Shown here: positions 26,124 to 37,463 of the stretch, one piece after another | How the letters are laid out: every line of letters starts with the position of its first letter | How positions within the stretch are numbered: the stretch's first letter is position 1 | Source of the DNA: Bradyrhizobium guangdongense | Lineage (GTDB): Bacteria; Pseudomonadota; Alphaproteobacteria; Rhizobiales; Xanthobacteraceae | Reading direction: 5' to 3' | Assembly (NCBI RefSeq): GCF_004114975.1 | Contig: NZ_CP030051.1 | Location: 7,343,501-7,407,500 of the forward strand | Length of the DNA: 64,000 bases | Program-made: the position numbers and the translations under genes | The notes under the pieces: model-generated | Database searches by the model: none | What the model was told of the DNA's origin: nothing | The model's input: the letters and a program-made list of their open reading frames with translations, nothing else

Positions 26124-27680
26124 ATGTCCGGCCCCAATGCCAACCTGATGGTTCCCGGCCTGCGCCGGAATATGGTGACGATCTGCGCCATGACCGCGAC
26201 CATCATGCAGGCGCTGGACACCACCATCGCCAACGTCGCCTTGCCCTACATGCAGGGCACGCTGTCGGCCTCGCAGGACCAGATCAACTGGGTGCTGACC
26301 TCCTACATCGTCGCGGCTGCGATCATGACCGCGCCGGTCGGCTGGATCGCCAATCGGTTCGGCCGCAAGCGCATCTTCATCATCTGCTCGGCGGGCTTCA
26401 CCATGGCCTCGGTGCTTTGCGGCCTTGCCCAGGACATCAACCAGATGGTGCTGTTCCGTCTGCTGCAGGGTGTGTTCGGCGCCGCGCTGGTGCCGTTATC
26501 GCAATCGGTCATGCTGGACTATTACACGCTGCAGGAACGCGCCAAGGCGATGTCGATCTGGGGCATGGGCGTGATGATGGGCCCGATCATGGGGCCATCG
26601 CTGGGCGCGTGGCTGACCGAGACCTATTCCTGGCACTGGGTGTTCTTCGTCAACCTGCCGTTCGGCGCGATCACGGTGATCGGGCTCATCATCTTCATGG
26701 ACGAGACCAGGAAGGACCTGAGCCTCAGATTCGACTGGTTCGGCTTCGCCGCGCTGGCGGTCGCGATCGGGGCGCTGCAGCTCGCGCTCGACCGCGGCGA
26801 GCAATTGGGCTGGCTCGAATCCAACGAGATCATCGCCGAGTTCGTCGTCTCGGCCGTCGCCTTCTATTTCTTCCTCGCGCACTCCTTCACGACCTCGACG
26901 CCTTTCATCCGCTTCGCGCTGTTTCGGGATCGCAACTTCGTCACCGGCTGCGTATTCATGATCGTCATGGGGCTCGTGCTGTTCTCGACCATGGCGCTGG
27001 CCTCGCCCTACATGCAGAACGTGATCGGCTATCCCATCATCACCGCCGGCCTCTTGCTGGCGAGCCGCGGCTTCGGCACCTTCTTCGCCATGATGCTGGT
27101 CGGCCGCATGATGCGTTACTTCGAGGCGCGGACCCTGATCATCTCGGGCCTGACGCTGACCGCGGGCTCGTTGTTCCAGATGACCGGCTGGACCGATTTG
27201 ACCCAGGTGCCGGAGATCGTGACCGTCAGCGTCATCCAGGGCTTCGGCTTCGGCCTGGTGTTCGTGCCGCTCTCGACCGTGGCGTTCCTAACGCTCTCCA
27301 ACGATCTTCGCACCGACGGCACCGCGATGCTGACGCTGATGCGCAACGTCGCAAGCTCGGTCGGCATCTCCGTCGTCATCGCCCAGCTGACGCAGGGGAC
27401 GCGGCGGACCTATGCGATCCTGTCCGAGCACATCAACCCGTTCAACCAGGCGCTGCAGATGCCTGATGTCAGCCGCATGATCGATCTCACCACCAACGCC
27501 GGGCGCGCCATGGCGGACAGGATGGTCAGCGTGCAGGCGCAGATCATCGCGTTTTCGCACGACTACCAGCTCGTGATGTTCTTCATCCTCTGCACCATCC
27601 CGCTGGCGCTGCTGATCGGTTCGACCAAGGCCACGCTGCGCAAACAGGCGGCGGGGCCGGAACATGCGGTGATGGAGTAG
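26124..27680 (+). CDS. emrB: DHA2-family drug:H+ antiporter, EmrB type
   Basis: 518 residues with fourteen predicted membrane helices, the DHA2 layout. Motif C-like LQALDTTIANVALPYMQG is at the end of the first helix and motif A is in GWIANRFGRKRIFI; the segment RLLQGVFGAALVPLSQS is motif B. It pumps lipophilic compounds out using the proton gradient, in complex with the membrane fusion protein encoded 4 bp upstream. The regulator and the pair suggest an inducible response to plant phenolics or drugs, but the substrate is inferred only. Confidence 0.94.
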   Translation: MSGPNANLMVPGLRRNMVTICAMTATIMQALDTTIANVALPYMQGTLSASQDQINWVLTSYIVAAAIMTAPVGWIANRFGRKRIFIICSAGFTMASVLCGLAQDINQMVLFRLLQGVFGAALVPLSQSVMLDYYTLQERAKAMSIWGMGVMMGPIMGPSLGAWLTETYSWHWVFFVNLPFGAITVIGLIIFMDETRKDLSLRFDWFGFAALAVAIGALQLALDRGEQLGWLESNEIIAEFVVSAVAFYFFLAHSFTTSTPFIRFALFRDRNFVTGCVFMIVMGLVLFSTMALASPYMQNVIGYPIITAGLLLASRGFGTFFAMMLVGRMMRYFEARTLIISGLTLTAGSLFQMTGWTDLTQVPEIVTVSVIQGFGFGLVFVPLSTVAFLTLSNDLRTDGTAMLTLMRNVASSVGISVVIAQLTQGTRRTYAILSEHINPFNQALQMPDVSRMIDLTTNAGRAMADRMVSVQAQIIAFSHDYQLVMFFILCTIPLALLIGSTKATLRKQAAGPEHAVME

Positions 27681-27699
27681 GCCAAGCTCGCACTACCTT

Positions 27700-27786
27700 C
27701 GTCATTGCGAGCGTAGCGAAGCAATCCAGAATCTTTCCGCAGTGACGGTCTGGATTGCTTCGTCGCAAGTGCTCCTCGCAATGACG
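27700..27786. repeat. 87-bp palindromic element, copy 2
   Basis: Same unit as 14479-14565 but in the opposite orientation: it begins cgtcattgcgagcgtagcg and ends ctcctcgcaatgacg. It lies between the convergent efflux operon and the phosphotransferase gene, where it could also stop transcripts. Confidence 0.85.
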
Positions 27787-27821
27787 ATGCGGATGCAGGG
27801 CGCCAGGCAATCGCAACTCCC

Positions 27822-28883
27822 CTACAACAACTCCTCGCAGCCGAGATCCTCGACCGCCATCATCACACGCTCCAGATTGTTCCACCAGATCCCCGGTGGG
27901 AGGTCGATAGCCCATTGCCAGACCGGTTTGGTGATGTGCCAGAGCACCGACCAGCGATAGTCCTGGTCGAGCGCGCCGCGCGTGTAGCCGGCGACGCCCT
28001 GGGCGAGCAGCGTCTCGTAGTAGCGATTAAGGAGCGCCCGCTCGAGCGCCTGCCGGCGCTCCGGATACCATTGGATCGCCATCATGTAGGCGAGATCGTG
28101 GGTCGGCACATTGATGCCCCACAGGTCGAAATCGAACATGCGCACGGTACCGGCGACGCCGGCGCGGGGCAGCAGGAAATTCCAGGTATGCGCATCACCG
28201 TGGACGATGCTGACGTGGCGGTGCGAATGATAGCGCTGCGACAGCCGGGCCGACTGCTCGATGAGACGGCGATAGAGAATGCGCCGTTCCTCGCTCAGGC
28301 GATCGCCGATCTCATCGGCGAAACGATCGTAATGACCGGCGAAGGTCTCCATGCGCGCGGCGCTATCCTCGATGCTCGACCAGGTGCCGACGGTCTCGCC
28401 GAGGTCGGGATGATTCCACCATGCCGCGTGCATGCGCGCCAGCGTTGTGACGATCGCCATCGACTGCTCTCGCGATGGTGGCAGCGTCGGTACAGTCGCC
28501 AGTTCATGGCTGTCAGTGAGATCTTCGAGCAGGAGATGCCAGCTCCCGCTCTCCGCGTCGAAACGTCCGTCGAAGCAGCGCGGCACGATTCCCGGCGGCA
28601 TGTTCGGCCCGAGCTGCGTGTAAAAGGCGACTTCGTGCTCGCCGCGATCTGCAAGAGTCCCCACGAAGGCGGCATGCGCCATCTTCAGAATCAGCGATTG
28701 CGGGGCGCCGGTGGACTCGCCGACATAGCGCAGGCCGAGGCGGATGATGCGCGACACGACGGTGTCGCGCTGATGCAGCACCTTCACCTCGCGCACGGCG
28801 CCGGCGTCCAGCGCGCCGGCCCTGCGCAGCGCGGCCGTCAGTCGGGAGGGCTCGACGACGTCAGGCAATTGTGGAGGTGTCAT
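27822..28883 (-). CDS. APH-like phosphotransferase family protein
   Basis: 353 residues with a protein-kinase-like fold of the aminoglycoside phosphotransferase/choline kinase type. The catalytic loop is VSIVHGDAHTWNFLL (HGDxxxxN) and the metal-binding segment is RMFDFDLWGINVPTHDLAYM. The N lobe includes SLILKMAHAAF with the ATP-binding Lys. Family members phosphorylate small molecules or act on acyl-CoA-linked metabolites; resistance should not be inferred. Start at 28883 is one of several close options (GTG 28889, ATG 28913). Confidence 0.85.
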   Translation of the reverse strand: MTPPQLPDVVEPSRLTAALRRAGALDAGAVREVKVLHQRDTVVSRIIRLGLRYVGESTGAPQSLILKMAHAAFVGTLADRGEHEVAFYTQLGPNMPPGIVPRCFDGRFDAESGSWHLLLEDLTDSHELATVPTLPPSREQSMAIVTTLARMHAAWWNHPDLGETVGTWSSIEDSAARMETFAGHYDRFADEIGDRLSEERRILYRRLIEQSARLSQRYHSHRHVSIVHGDAHTWNFLLPRAGVAGTVRMFDFDLWGINVPTHDLAYMMAIQWYPERRQALERALLNRYYETLLAQGVAGYTRGALDQDYRWSVLWHITKPVWQWAIDLPPGIWWNNLERVMMAVEDLGCEELL

Positions 28884-28962
28884 GAAATTCACGATGCCCC
28901 TGTCCCTGGCCATACTGCACGATCGCAGCCCCGCGCGCCAGCGGCCGAACTGACGCCTGATT

Positions 28963-30654
28963 TCACGCCGCGGCGGTCGAGTCGCGCACGGTGCGGACGA
29001 CGACCGATCGCAGCGATTCCAGATTGGCCGCCATGCCCGCGATGGCCTGCCTGACCTCCGCGGCACGCTCGTTCACCGAAGCGGCGTCACGGCTGACATT
29101 GGCGATCTTGGCCGAGACCTCCTTGGCAGCGGATGCCGATTCGGAGATCGACCGGGCGATCTCCCGCGTCGCGGCGTCCTGCTCTTCCATCGCGGCCGCA
29201 ACCGAGGTCGCCACGCCGTCGATCTCGGCGATATGGCCGCCCATGGTCTCGACGGCATCGACGGCGGCCTCGGTCGAGGCCTGGATCTCCGCGATCAGGC
29301 GTCCAATCTCCTCGGTCGATTTCGCGGTCTGGTCGGACAGGGATTTCACTTCGGCAGCGACGACCGCAAAACCGCGACCGGCCTCGCCGGCGCGCGCCGC
29401 CTCGATCGTGGCGTTGAGCGCGAGCAGATTGGTCTGGCCGGCGATGCCGCCGATGAGGTCGGAGACCTCCGCAATCTTCTTCACCGACCCTGCCAGCGCC
29501 TGGATGGTCGAACGCGCCTGCTCGCGGCCCGCGACCGCGGACTTGGTGACAGCAGAGGTGCGCCCGACCTGCGTTGCGATCTCCCGGATCGAGGCGCTCA
29601 GCTCTTCGGCGGCGGCCGAAACGGTCTGCGAACTGCCGAGCGCCTGGGTGGAGGCTGCGGCGACCGCCTGCGATTCCGAGGACAGGGATCGCGCGATCTC
29701 GGACAGGCTCGAGGCAGCGCGCTCGACACCTTGCGTCGCCGCACTGGCGGTGTCGACCGAGCGGCCGGTCTCGCGCTCGACGGTCTCGGCCATCTGGTGC
29801 AGCGCACCGCGCTTTGCAAGTGCCGCCTCCTGCTCTTGCCGCAACTGCTCCTCGCGCAGGCGCGAATTCTCGATCGCTCCCTGCTTGAACACCTCTAGCG
29901 CGCCAGCCATCGAGCCGACCTCGTCCTGACGATGCGCGAATGGAATATCGGCGGCGAGATCGCCTCTGGCGAGCTTCTGCATCGTGTCCGTCATGCGGAC
30001 GATCGGGCGCACCACGCCGAGCGCAACGCCGAGCAGGCCCGCGGCAATGAAGGCGAGCACGGCTGCTGAGACGCCGAGCAGAATAAGGAGCATTGCGCTG
30101 TCGCGGTCGGCGGCCAGCTTCTCCATATCGGCATTCTGCTTGTTGGCGCTGTCGACGATGCTGTCGATGACGGTGCGATGCGCAGTGTAGGCGTCCTTGA
30201 GCTGTGCATAGGCGCGTTCGGCACTGGCCATATCCTTGGCCTTGAGCGCCGGCAGGAGCTGATCGGACAATAGCTTCCAGAACTTCTGCACCTCGGCGTC
30301 GGACCTGGACACCAAAGCCGTCTTCAGGTCGGCCGAGAGGCTGGAGGCAGTCCAATAGGCCTTGCGCTCGTCGTAATCCTTGCGGAGCTGGACCAGGCGC
30401 TCGCCATGGGCCGCCAACTGGTCCGGCTCGCGCATGGCGAGGGTGGCTTCGAGATAGGCCTCGATGACATATTCCGGAGGCGGCAGGATATCGGCGATGA
30501 GGTCATTGCCGAGCTTGATATCGGAATAGAGCGGCCCGCCGACCTTCAGCTCGCGCAGGGCATAGAGGCTGGTCGAGACGACCGCCGTGAAGCCGATGGC
30601 CAGAACGATGCCAAACGCTATGATCGCCGATGTCAGCGAAAGACGAATCTTCAT
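28963..30654 (-). CDS. Methyl-accepting chemotaxis protein, membrane-bound
   Basis: 563 residues. The first transmembrane helix is at about 10-30 ([19 protein letters not shown]), followed by a periplasmic helical sensor of about 155 residues, a second helix near 188-212 ([20 protein letters not shown]), a HAMP linker ([19 protein letters not shown]) and a long signalling coiled coil. The hairpin tip [20 protein letters not shown] is the standard CheA/CheW contact. The sensor domain resembles no named ligand module. No che genes are near, so it would join a cluster elsewhere. Confidence 0.93.
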   Translation of the reverse strand: MKIRLSLTSAIIAFGIVLAIGFTAVVSTSLYALRELKVGGPLYSDIKLGNDLIADILPPPEYVIEAYLEATLAMREPDQLAAHGERLVQLRKDYDERKAYWTASSLSADLKTALVSRSDAEVQKFWKLLSDQLLPALKAKDMASAERAYAQLKDAYTAHRTVIDSIVDSANKQNADMEKLAADRDSAMLLILLGVSAAVLAFIAAGLLGVALGVVRPIVRMTDTMQKLARGDLAADIPFAHRQDEVGSMAGALEVFKQGAIENSRLREEQLRQEQEAALAKRGALHQMAETVERETGRSVDTASAATQGVERAASSLSEIARSLSSESQAVAAASTQALGSSQTVSAAAEELSASIREIATQVGRTSAVTKSAVAGREQARSTIQALAGSVKKIAEVSDLIGGIAGQTNLLALNATIEAARAGEAGRGFAVVAAEVKSLSDQTAKSTEEIGRLIAEIQASTEAAVDAVETMGGHIAEIDGVATSVAAAMEEQDAATREIARSISESASAAKEVSAKIANVSRDAASVNERAAEVRQAIAGMAANLESLRSVVVRTVRDSTAAA

Positions 30655-30806
30655 GAAACAATCCGATAGCCCGCGCCAAATAAGACGAAGATTATAGGAC
30701 TGTGGTAAACACGGACTTTATTCGCGCGGAAATTGCATCCCGCGCGCCCCCCCCGGGGAAATACGGGAGCACTGCCGGCGACCTGACGTCGCCGGCATGC
30801 CTTGCC

Positions 30807-31409
30807 TCACACGTCGAAGAACACCGTCTCGCCGTCGCCCTGCAGGCGCAGGTCGAGGCGATAGACCGGCTTGCCGGCCTCGCGCACCGCGATCAGCGTG
30901 GCGCGGCGGTCGGCCGGCACCAGCGACAGCACGGGATCGGCGGCATTGCCGGCCTCGTCACTGAAATAGATGCGGGTGTAGAGATGCCGGAGCATGCCGC
31001 GCGCGAACACCGCCAGAACGATGTGCGGCGCCTGCGGCTTGCCATCGGGATCGGGAACCGTGCCCGGCTTGATGGTGTCGAAGGAATAATTGCCGTCCTT
31101 GTCGGTGCCGCAGCGGGCAAAGCCACGGAAGCTCGCGTTCGGCAGCGCGCGCTTGTCCTGCGGATCGGCGTAGCGGCCCTGCGCATCCGCCTGCCAGATC
31201 TCCAGCATGGCGTCGGGCACGACTGCACCGTCGCCGTCGAGCACCCGGCCCTCGATGCGGACGCGGTCGCCGGAGACATCGGGCGTCAGCGTCGAGTTGG
31301 TGAAGGCATCATTCCAGGCGTACTCGCCTGTCGGCGTCAGGCCGTATTTGAAGAAAGGGCCGACCGTCTGCGACGGCGTGATCCCCTCGGGCTTCGCAGA
31401 ATTCTGCAC
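30807..31409 (-). CDS. pcaG: Protocatechuate 3,4-dioxygenase alpha subunit
   Basis: 200 residues. ITPSQTVGPFFKYGLTP near the N terminus and VPDAMLEIWQADAQGRY are standard for PcaG; PQAPHIVLAVFARGMLRHLYTRIYF matches the region where the beta subunit has its iron histidines, here replaced as expected for the non-catalytic chain (PHIVL). It pairs with PcaH to open protocatechuate between the hydroxyls. The start is GTG at 31409, one base after the stop of pcaH, so translation is coupled. Confidence 0.95.
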   Translation of the reverse strand: MQNSAKPEGITPSQTVGPFFKYGLTPTGEYAWNDAFTNSTLTPDVSGDRVRIEGRVLDGDGAVVPDAMLEIWQADAQGRYADPQDKRALPNASFRGFARCGTDKDGNYSFDTIKPGTVPDPDGKPQAPHIVLAVFARGMLRHLYTRIYFSDEAGNAADPVLSLVPADRRATLIAVREAGKPVYRLDLRLQGDGETVFFDV

Positions 31410-31410
31410 G

Positions 31411-32112
31411 TTAGTGGGTCTCCATGGGGGTGGCGTTCTTGCCGCGCAGCACGATGTCGAAGCGGTAGCACAGCGCCCATTCGGGCTTGGTATTCTCCAG
31501 GTCGAACGAGGAGACCATGCGCATCCGCGCCTTCTCGTCCGGCACCGAGTTGAAGATCGGATCGAACGGGAACAGCGGATCGCCCGGGAAGTACATCTGC
31601 GTCACCAGGCGCGAGACGAAGGAATGACCGAACACCGAGAGATGGATGTGGGCGGGACGCCAGGCATTGTGGTGATTGCCCCACGGATAGGCACCGGGCT
31701 TGATGCTGACGAAGCGATAATAGCCTGATGCATCGCTCACGGTGCGGCCCGCACCGGTGAAGTTCGGATCGAGCGGCGCCGGATGCTGGTCGCGGACATG
31801 GACGTAGCGGCCGCAGGCATTGGCCTGCCAGATCTCGACCAGCGTGTTGGCCACGCCACGGCCGTCCTCGTCACGGACATGGCCGTGCACGATGATGCGC
31901 TCGCCGAGCGGCTCGCCCGTGTGCTGGGTGGTGAGGTCGTTGTCGCCCTCGCGCACGGTTTCGTGGCCGTACACGGGCCCGGTGAGTTCCGACAGGGTGT
32001 GGCGCATCGGGATCAAGGGCTTGTTCGGCGCGCGCTTGATCGAGCTCTTGTACTCGGGCGACAGCGGCAGCGGATGCGCCTTGTTGCTGTCGGTGGGATA
32101 GATGAATGTCAT
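31411..32112 (-). CDS. pcaH: Protocatechuate 3,4-dioxygenase beta subunit
   Basis: 233 residues. The iron-binding Tyr, Tyr, His, His set of intradiol enzymes is visible in GAYPWGNHHNAWRPAHIHLS, with the upstream NACGRYVH. The conserved N terminus RAPNKPLIPMRHTLSELTGP is present. The beta subunit carries the ferric active site that cleaves protocatechuate to beta-carboxy-cis,cis-muconate. GGGGAGGAG lies 7 bp upstream of the ATG. The downstream pcaG follows after 1 base. A 5-bp inverted repeat about 54 bp upstream may be the control site. Confidence 0.96.
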   Translation of the reverse strand: MTFIYPTDSNKAHPLPLSPEYKSSIKRAPNKPLIPMRHTLSELTGPVYGHETVREGDNDLTTQHTGEPLGERIIVHGHVRDEDGRGVANTLVEIWQANACGRYVHVRDQHPAPLDPNFTGAGRTVSDASGYYRFVSIKPGAYPWGNHHNAWRPAHIHLSVFGHSFVSRLVTQMYFPGDPLFPFDPIFNSVPDEKARMRMVSSFDLENTKPEWALCYRFDIVLRGKNATPMETH

Positions 32113-32165
32113 TGGCGAACTCCTCCCCGGCCATTTTCGGTGGCCGGACACCTTTGCGCCAATCA

Positions 32166-32178
32166 TTATAGAATATAA
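32166..32178. promoter_or_regulatory. Candidate operator upstream of pcaHG
   Basis: ttata (32166-32170), gaa, tataa (32174-32178) is a perfect 5-bp inverted repeat inside an AT-rich patch, 54 bp upstream of the pcaH start. LysR-type and IclR-type regulators of pca genes bind sites of this general form. No regulator gene is adjacent, so the link is an inference. Confidence 0.4.
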
Positions 32179-32230
32179 CTAATTTAGGGAAGCCGCTTTC
32201 GCGCCCTCCCCTCACTGTGGCCGGTCTGTC

Positions 32231-33124
32231 CTATTTGATGGGCGCGCGCGGCAGCACGGCCTCGCCGGCCTCGAGCCGGTAGGTGTGGTCGAGCGAATAC
32301 CAGGTCGCCGAAACGTCGCGCGCGGTCGGATGCGGCGTCTCGTGGCGCACGAACTTGCCGATCAGCGCCTGCGTCACGCCGAACTGCACGTCGCTGTCGA
32401 TATGAGGATCGTTGGGATCGTAGACCTGCGAGATCAGCACCTTGAAGCCGGGCTTGCAGATCAAAGCGTGCAGATGCGCCGGACGATAGGGATGCCGGCC
32501 CTGCGCCTCGAGCAGACGGCCGACGACGCCGTCGGTCGGAATCGGATAGCCGATCATCATCACCGAGCGGAAGGAAAAGCGCCCGTCGGCATCGGTGGTG
32601 AACTTGCCGCGCAGGTTCATGTTGGCCTGCTCGGGATCCTGGTTCTCGTAAAGCCCGACCGGCGAGGCGTGCCAGACATCGACCTCCGCCCCGACCACCG
32701 GACGGCCGTCCTTGTCGACGACGCGGGCGCTGACGAACAGCGGCGCGCCGGGGGTTTCGGAGCGGACGATCGACCCATCGTTCTCCACCCGCGGCGAGTT
32801 CAAACGCCAGAACGGGCCGAGCAGCGATTGATCGGTTTCCGTATTGCCCTGGTCGCCGTTGTTGAGCAGGCAGACCAGCGACGAGACGCCGAGCGAGCCC
32901 GCCATCAGCACCACTTCGTTATGCGTGTCGGTGGTCAGCTTTCCGAGCTCGGCAATGATAGAGGTGGCGTCGCGGAATTCCTTCTCGGTCAGCCTGACGT
33001 CACGGACGAAGCCGTGCAAATGCTTGACCAGCGAGACCATGATCTGCTGCATCCGCGGATCGGACGTCCGCTCCATCACCGCCAGAGCGGCGGCCGTGAC
33101 GTCCTGCTCGCGCGCGATGATCAT
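32231..33124 (-). CDS. Intradiol dioxygenase, hydroxyquinol/catechol 1,2-dioxygenase type
   Basis: 297 residues with the N-terminal dimerisation domain of catechol-type dioxygenases (MQQIMVSLVKHLHGFVRDV, TEKEFRDATSIIAELGKL) and the iron site in VGLYENQDP, MMIGYPIP and HPYRPAHLHALICKPG. The sequence TETDQSLLGPFWR and the absence of the catechol-enzyme pattern ANSxGNYS favour hydroxyquinol 1,2-dioxygenase, which makes maleylacetate. It sits between pcaF and pcaHG on the same strand. A maleylacetate reductase, expected for a hydroxyquinol route, is not in the window. GGGAGA precedes the ATG. Confidence 0.82.
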   Translation of the reverse strand: MIIAREQDVTAAALAVMERTSDPRMQQIMVSLVKHLHGFVRDVRLTEKEFRDATSIIAELGKLTTDTHNEVVLMAGSLGVSSLVCLLNNGDQGNTETDQSLLGPFWRLNSPRVENDGSIVRSETPGAPLFVSARVVDKDGRPVVGAEVDVWHASPVGLYENQDPEQANMNLRGKFTTDADGRFSFRSVMMIGYPIPTDGVVGRLLEAQGRHPYRPAHLHALICKPGFKVLISQVYDPNDPHIDSDVQFGVTQALIGKFVRHETPHPTARDVSATWYSLDHTYRLEAGEAVLPRAPIK

Positions 33125-33152
33125 GGTGTTCTCCCAACCACCGGACTCTTCG

Positions 33153-33176
33153 CCTCTCCCCGCAAGCGGGGAGAGG
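33153..33176. repeat. Short ctctcccc hairpin between pcaF and the dioxygenase
   Basis: cctctccccgc (33153-33163) and gcggggagagg (33166-33176) form a perfect 11-bp stem. It is a minimal member of the repeat family at 7544 and 10605. Located within a probable operon, it could stabilise or attenuate the message. Confidence 0.65.
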
Positions 33177-33189
33177 GAGAGAAGAGAAC

Positions 33190-34398
<1,209 letters not shown>

Positions 34399-34613
34399 CG
34401 TTGTTCTCCCTGGCTGCCGCGGTCCGGCCCAAATTCTTCAATGTCGGCGGAGTTTTAGGAGGGCGTCACCGGCAGGTCAATTGACCGATACACGCGTGTT
34501 CCGAGGGGGTGCACGCCGGCCACGCATGCCGCAATGCGGACAACGTGGAAAACCTCGGCGATCAGGCTAAACCGATAGGAGCTGGAGGCGAAATTTTGTA
34601 GATTGCGCGGCCC

Positions 34614-37352
34614 ATGACGATGCAACAGCCGATCCCCGCGCCGCCCCCCGACGAGGTCCCCGCTCAGCCCGCGGAAGCCGCTGCGCGCGTCACGCCGATG
34701 ATGGAACAGTATCTGGAGATCAAGGCGGCACATCAGGGCCTCCTGCTGTTCTACCGGATGGGCGACTTCTACGAGCTGTTCTTCGAGGACGCCGAGATCG
34801 CGTCCAAGACGCTCGGCATCGTCCTGACCAAGCGCGGCAAGCATCAGGGTGCCGATATCCCGATGTGCGGCGTGCCGGTCGAGCGCTCCGAGGACTATCT
34901 GCACCGCCTGATCAGCGCCGGCCACCGGGTCGCGGTGTGCGAGCAGACCGAGGACCCTGCGGCCGCGAAGGCACGCGGCAACAAGAGCGTCGTGCGCCGC
35001 GGCGTGGTGCGGCTGGTCACGCCGGGCACGCTGACCGAGGACACGCTGCTGGATGCGCGCGCCAACAACTATCTGCTGGCGATCGCACGTGCCCGCTCCT
35101 CCGCCGGCGGCGACCGTTTCGGGCTTGCCTGGATCGACATCTCCACGGCTGAGTTCACCGTCACCGAAGTTTCGGGTGGCGAGCTCGCCGCAACGCTGGC
35201 GCGCATCAACCCGAACGAGGCCATCATCACCGACGCGCTCTATGGCGACAACGAACTCGCGCAGACCTTGCGCGAGCTCCCGGCGGTGACGCCGGTCACC
35301 CGCGACGTCTTCGACGGCGCCACCGCGGAGAAGCGGCTCTGCGACTATTTTGCGGTCGCGACCATGGACGGGCTGACGCAGCTGTCGCGGCTGGAGGCCA
35401 GTGCTGCAGCCGCCGCCGTCACCTATGTCGACCGCACCCAGGTCGGCAAGCATCCGCCGCTGTCACCGCCCTCGCGCGAAGCCTCCGGCGCGACCATGGC
35501 GATCGATCCCGCCACCCGCGCCAATCTGGAGCTGACGCGAACGCTCGCGGGCGAGCGTCGCGGCTCGCTGCTCGATGCGATCGATAGCACGGTAACCTCG
35601 GCCGGCTCGCGCCTGCTGGCACAACGGCTCGCCGCGCCTTTGACGGACCCAGCGGCGATCGCGCGGCGGCTCGATGCCGTCAGCGCCTTCGTGGCGGATT
35701 CGGCTACGCGCGAAGACATCCGGAGCATTTTGCGCGGCGCGCCCGACATGTCGCGGGCGCTCGCCCGTCTCTCGGTCGGCCGCGGCGGCCCGCGCGACCT
35801 CGCGGGCCTGCGCGACGGCATCCTCGCCGCCGACCAGGTGCTGGCGCGGCTCGGCGAACTCGACCAGCCGCCGCAGGAGATCGCCGCGGTGATGGCGGCG
35901 CTGAAGCGGCCATCGCGCGAGCTCGCGGCCGAATTCGCCCGCGCGCTCGACGAACAACTGCCGCTGATCAAGCGCGACGGCGGTTTCGTTCGCCAAGGCT
36001 ACGAGCCGGCGCTCGACGAGGCGCGAAACCTGCGCGACGCCTCGCGCCTGGTCGTGGCCTCAATGCAGGCGCGCTACGCCGACGACACCGGCGTCAAGGC
36101 GCTCAAGATCCGGCACAACAACGTGCTCGGCTATTTCGTCGAGGTGACCGCGCAGCACGGCGACAAGCTGATGTCCGCGCCGCTCAACGCGACCTTCATC
36201 CACCGCCAGACGCTGGCGGGCCAGGTGCGCTTCACGACTTCGGAGCTCGCCGAGATCGAAGCCAAGATCGCCAATGCCGGCGACCGCGCGCTCAACCTCG
36301 AGCTCGAGATCTTCGAGCGGCTCTGTGCCAAAGCGATCGAGATCAGCGATGATCTGCGGGCCGCTGCGCAAGGCTTTGCGCTGCTCGATGTTGCGACCTC
36401 GCTGGCCAAGCTCGCGGTCGATGAGAATTATGTCCGCCCGGAGGTCGACGGCTCGCTCGGCTTTGCAATCGAGGCCGGCCGTCATCCCGTGGTCGAGCAG
36501 GCCCTGAAGCGCAATGGCGAGCCGTTCATCGCCAATTCCTGCGACCTCTCGCCGAGCCCAGCGCAAAAATCCGGCCAGCTCTGGCTGCTGACCGGCCCGA
36601 ACATGGCGGGTAAATCGACCTTCCTGCGCCAGAACGCGCTGATTGCCCTGCTCGCGCAGATCGGCAGCTTCGTGCCCGCCGCGCGCGCGCGGATCGGCAT
36701 CATCGACCGCCTGTTCTCGCGCGTCGGCGCCGCCGACGATCTCGCCCGCGGCCGCTCCACCTTCATGGTGGAGATGGTCGAGACCGCGGCGATCCTGAAC
36801 CAGGCCGGCGAACGTTCGCTCGTCATCCTGGATGAGATCGGCCGCGGCACCGCGACCTTCGACGGCCTCTCCATTGCCTGGGCCGCGATCGAGCATCTGC
36901 ACGAGAGCAATCGCTGCCGCACGCTGTTCGCAACGCATTATCACGAGCTCACTGCGCTCTCGGCAAAACTGCCGCGCATGTTCAATGCGACGGTGCGGGT
37001 CAAGGAATGGCAGGGCAATGTCGTGTTCTTGCACGAGGTGCTGCCGGGCTCGGCGGACCGTTCCTACGGCATCCAGGTGGCAAAACTCGCCGGCCTGCCG
37101 CCGGCCGTGATCACGCGCGCGAAATCGGTGCTGGCAAAACTCGAAGCTCAGGACCGCTGCCAGACCGCGCGTGCGCTGGCCGACGATCTGCCGCTGTTCG
37201 CGGTGCCCTCACGCGCCGCCGCCGACGCTGCGCCGCCGAGCGAGGCCGAGCTGCTGATCGAGGCGGTGAAGGCGTTGCATCCCGACGAGATGTCGCCGCG
37301 CGAAGCGCTGGATGCGCTCTATGCGCTGAAGGCGAAACTGCCGAAGCAGTGA
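34614..37352 (+). CDS. mutS: DNA mismatch repair ATPase MutS
   Basis: 912 residues. Domain I holds the mismatch-probing motif [12 protein letters not shown]. The middle has the long clamp and lever helices. The ATPase domain carries Walker [17 protein letters not shown], Walker [17 protein letters not shown] and the FATHYHELT switch. A proline-rich N-terminal extension ([19 protein letters not shown]) precedes the first domain. The C terminus [19 protein letters not shown] is the tetramer-forming tail. It recognises base mismatches and recruits MutL. ATG at 34614 is followed by another at 34620 that could serve equally. Confidence 0.98.
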   Translation: MTMQQPIPAPPPDEVPAQPAEAAARVTPMMEQYLEIKAAHQGLLLFYRMGDFYELFFEDAEIASKTLGIVLTKRGKHQGADIPMCGVPVERSEDYLHRLISAGHRVAVCEQTEDPAAAKARGNKSVVRRGVVRLVTPGTLTEDTLLDARANNYLLAIARARSSAGGDRFGLAWIDISTAEFTVTEVSGGELAATLARINPNEAIITDALYGDNELAQTLRELPAVTPVTRDVFDGATAEKRLCDYFAVATMDGLTQLSRLEASAAAAAVTYVDRTQVGKHPPLSPPSREASGATMAIDPATRANLELTRTLAGERRGSLLDAIDSTVTSAGSRLLAQRLAAPLTDPAAIARRLDAVSAFVADSATREDIRSILRGAPDMSRALARLSVGRGGPRDLAGLRDGILAADQVLARLGELDQPPQEIAAVMAALKRPSRELAAEFARALDEQLPLIKRDGGFVRQGYEPALDEARNLRDASRLVVASMQARYADDTGVKALKIRHNNVLGYFVEVTAQHGDKLMSAPLNATFIHRQTLAGQVRFTTSELAEIEAKIANAGDRALNLELEIFERLCAKAIEISDDLRAAAQGFALLDVATSLAKLAVDENYVRPEVDGSLGFAIEAGRHPVVEQALKRNGEPFIANSCDLSPSPAQKSGQLWLLTGPNMAGKSTFLRQNALIALLAQIGSFVPAARARIGIIDRLFSRVGAADDLARGRSTFMVEMVETAAILNQAGERSLVILDEIGRGTATFDGLSIAWAAIEHLHESNRCRTLFATHYHELTALSAKLPRMFNATVRVKEWQGNVVFLHEVLPGSADRSYGIQVAKLAGLPPAVITRAKSVLAKLEAQDRCQTARALADDLPLFAVPSRAAADAAPPSEAELLIEAVKALHPDEMSPREALDALYALKAKLPKQ

Positions 37353-37361
37353 CGGGTGCTG

Positions 37362-37447
37362 CAGGGTGGGAAGGCGCAAAGCGCCGTGCCCACGATCTCT
37401 CTGTAACCGCTGAAGAACGTGGGCACGCTTCGCTTTGCCCACCCTAC
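37362..37447. repeat. Palindromic repeat of the gtgggcaaagcg family
   Basis: An 86-bp unit with outer arms gcagggtggg and cccaccctac and inner arms around gcaaagcgccgtgcccac and gtgggcacgcttcgctttgc. It lies between convergent mutS and the chemoreceptor gene and may end both transcripts. A shorter relative is at 56069-56103. Confidence 0.7.
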
Positions 37448-37463
37448 GATTCCTGCGCGCTTG

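Noticed and set aside
27822..28883. Aminoglycoside resistance gene
   Set aside because: Only the general kinase-like fold is seen; the family is large and mostly unrelated to resistance.
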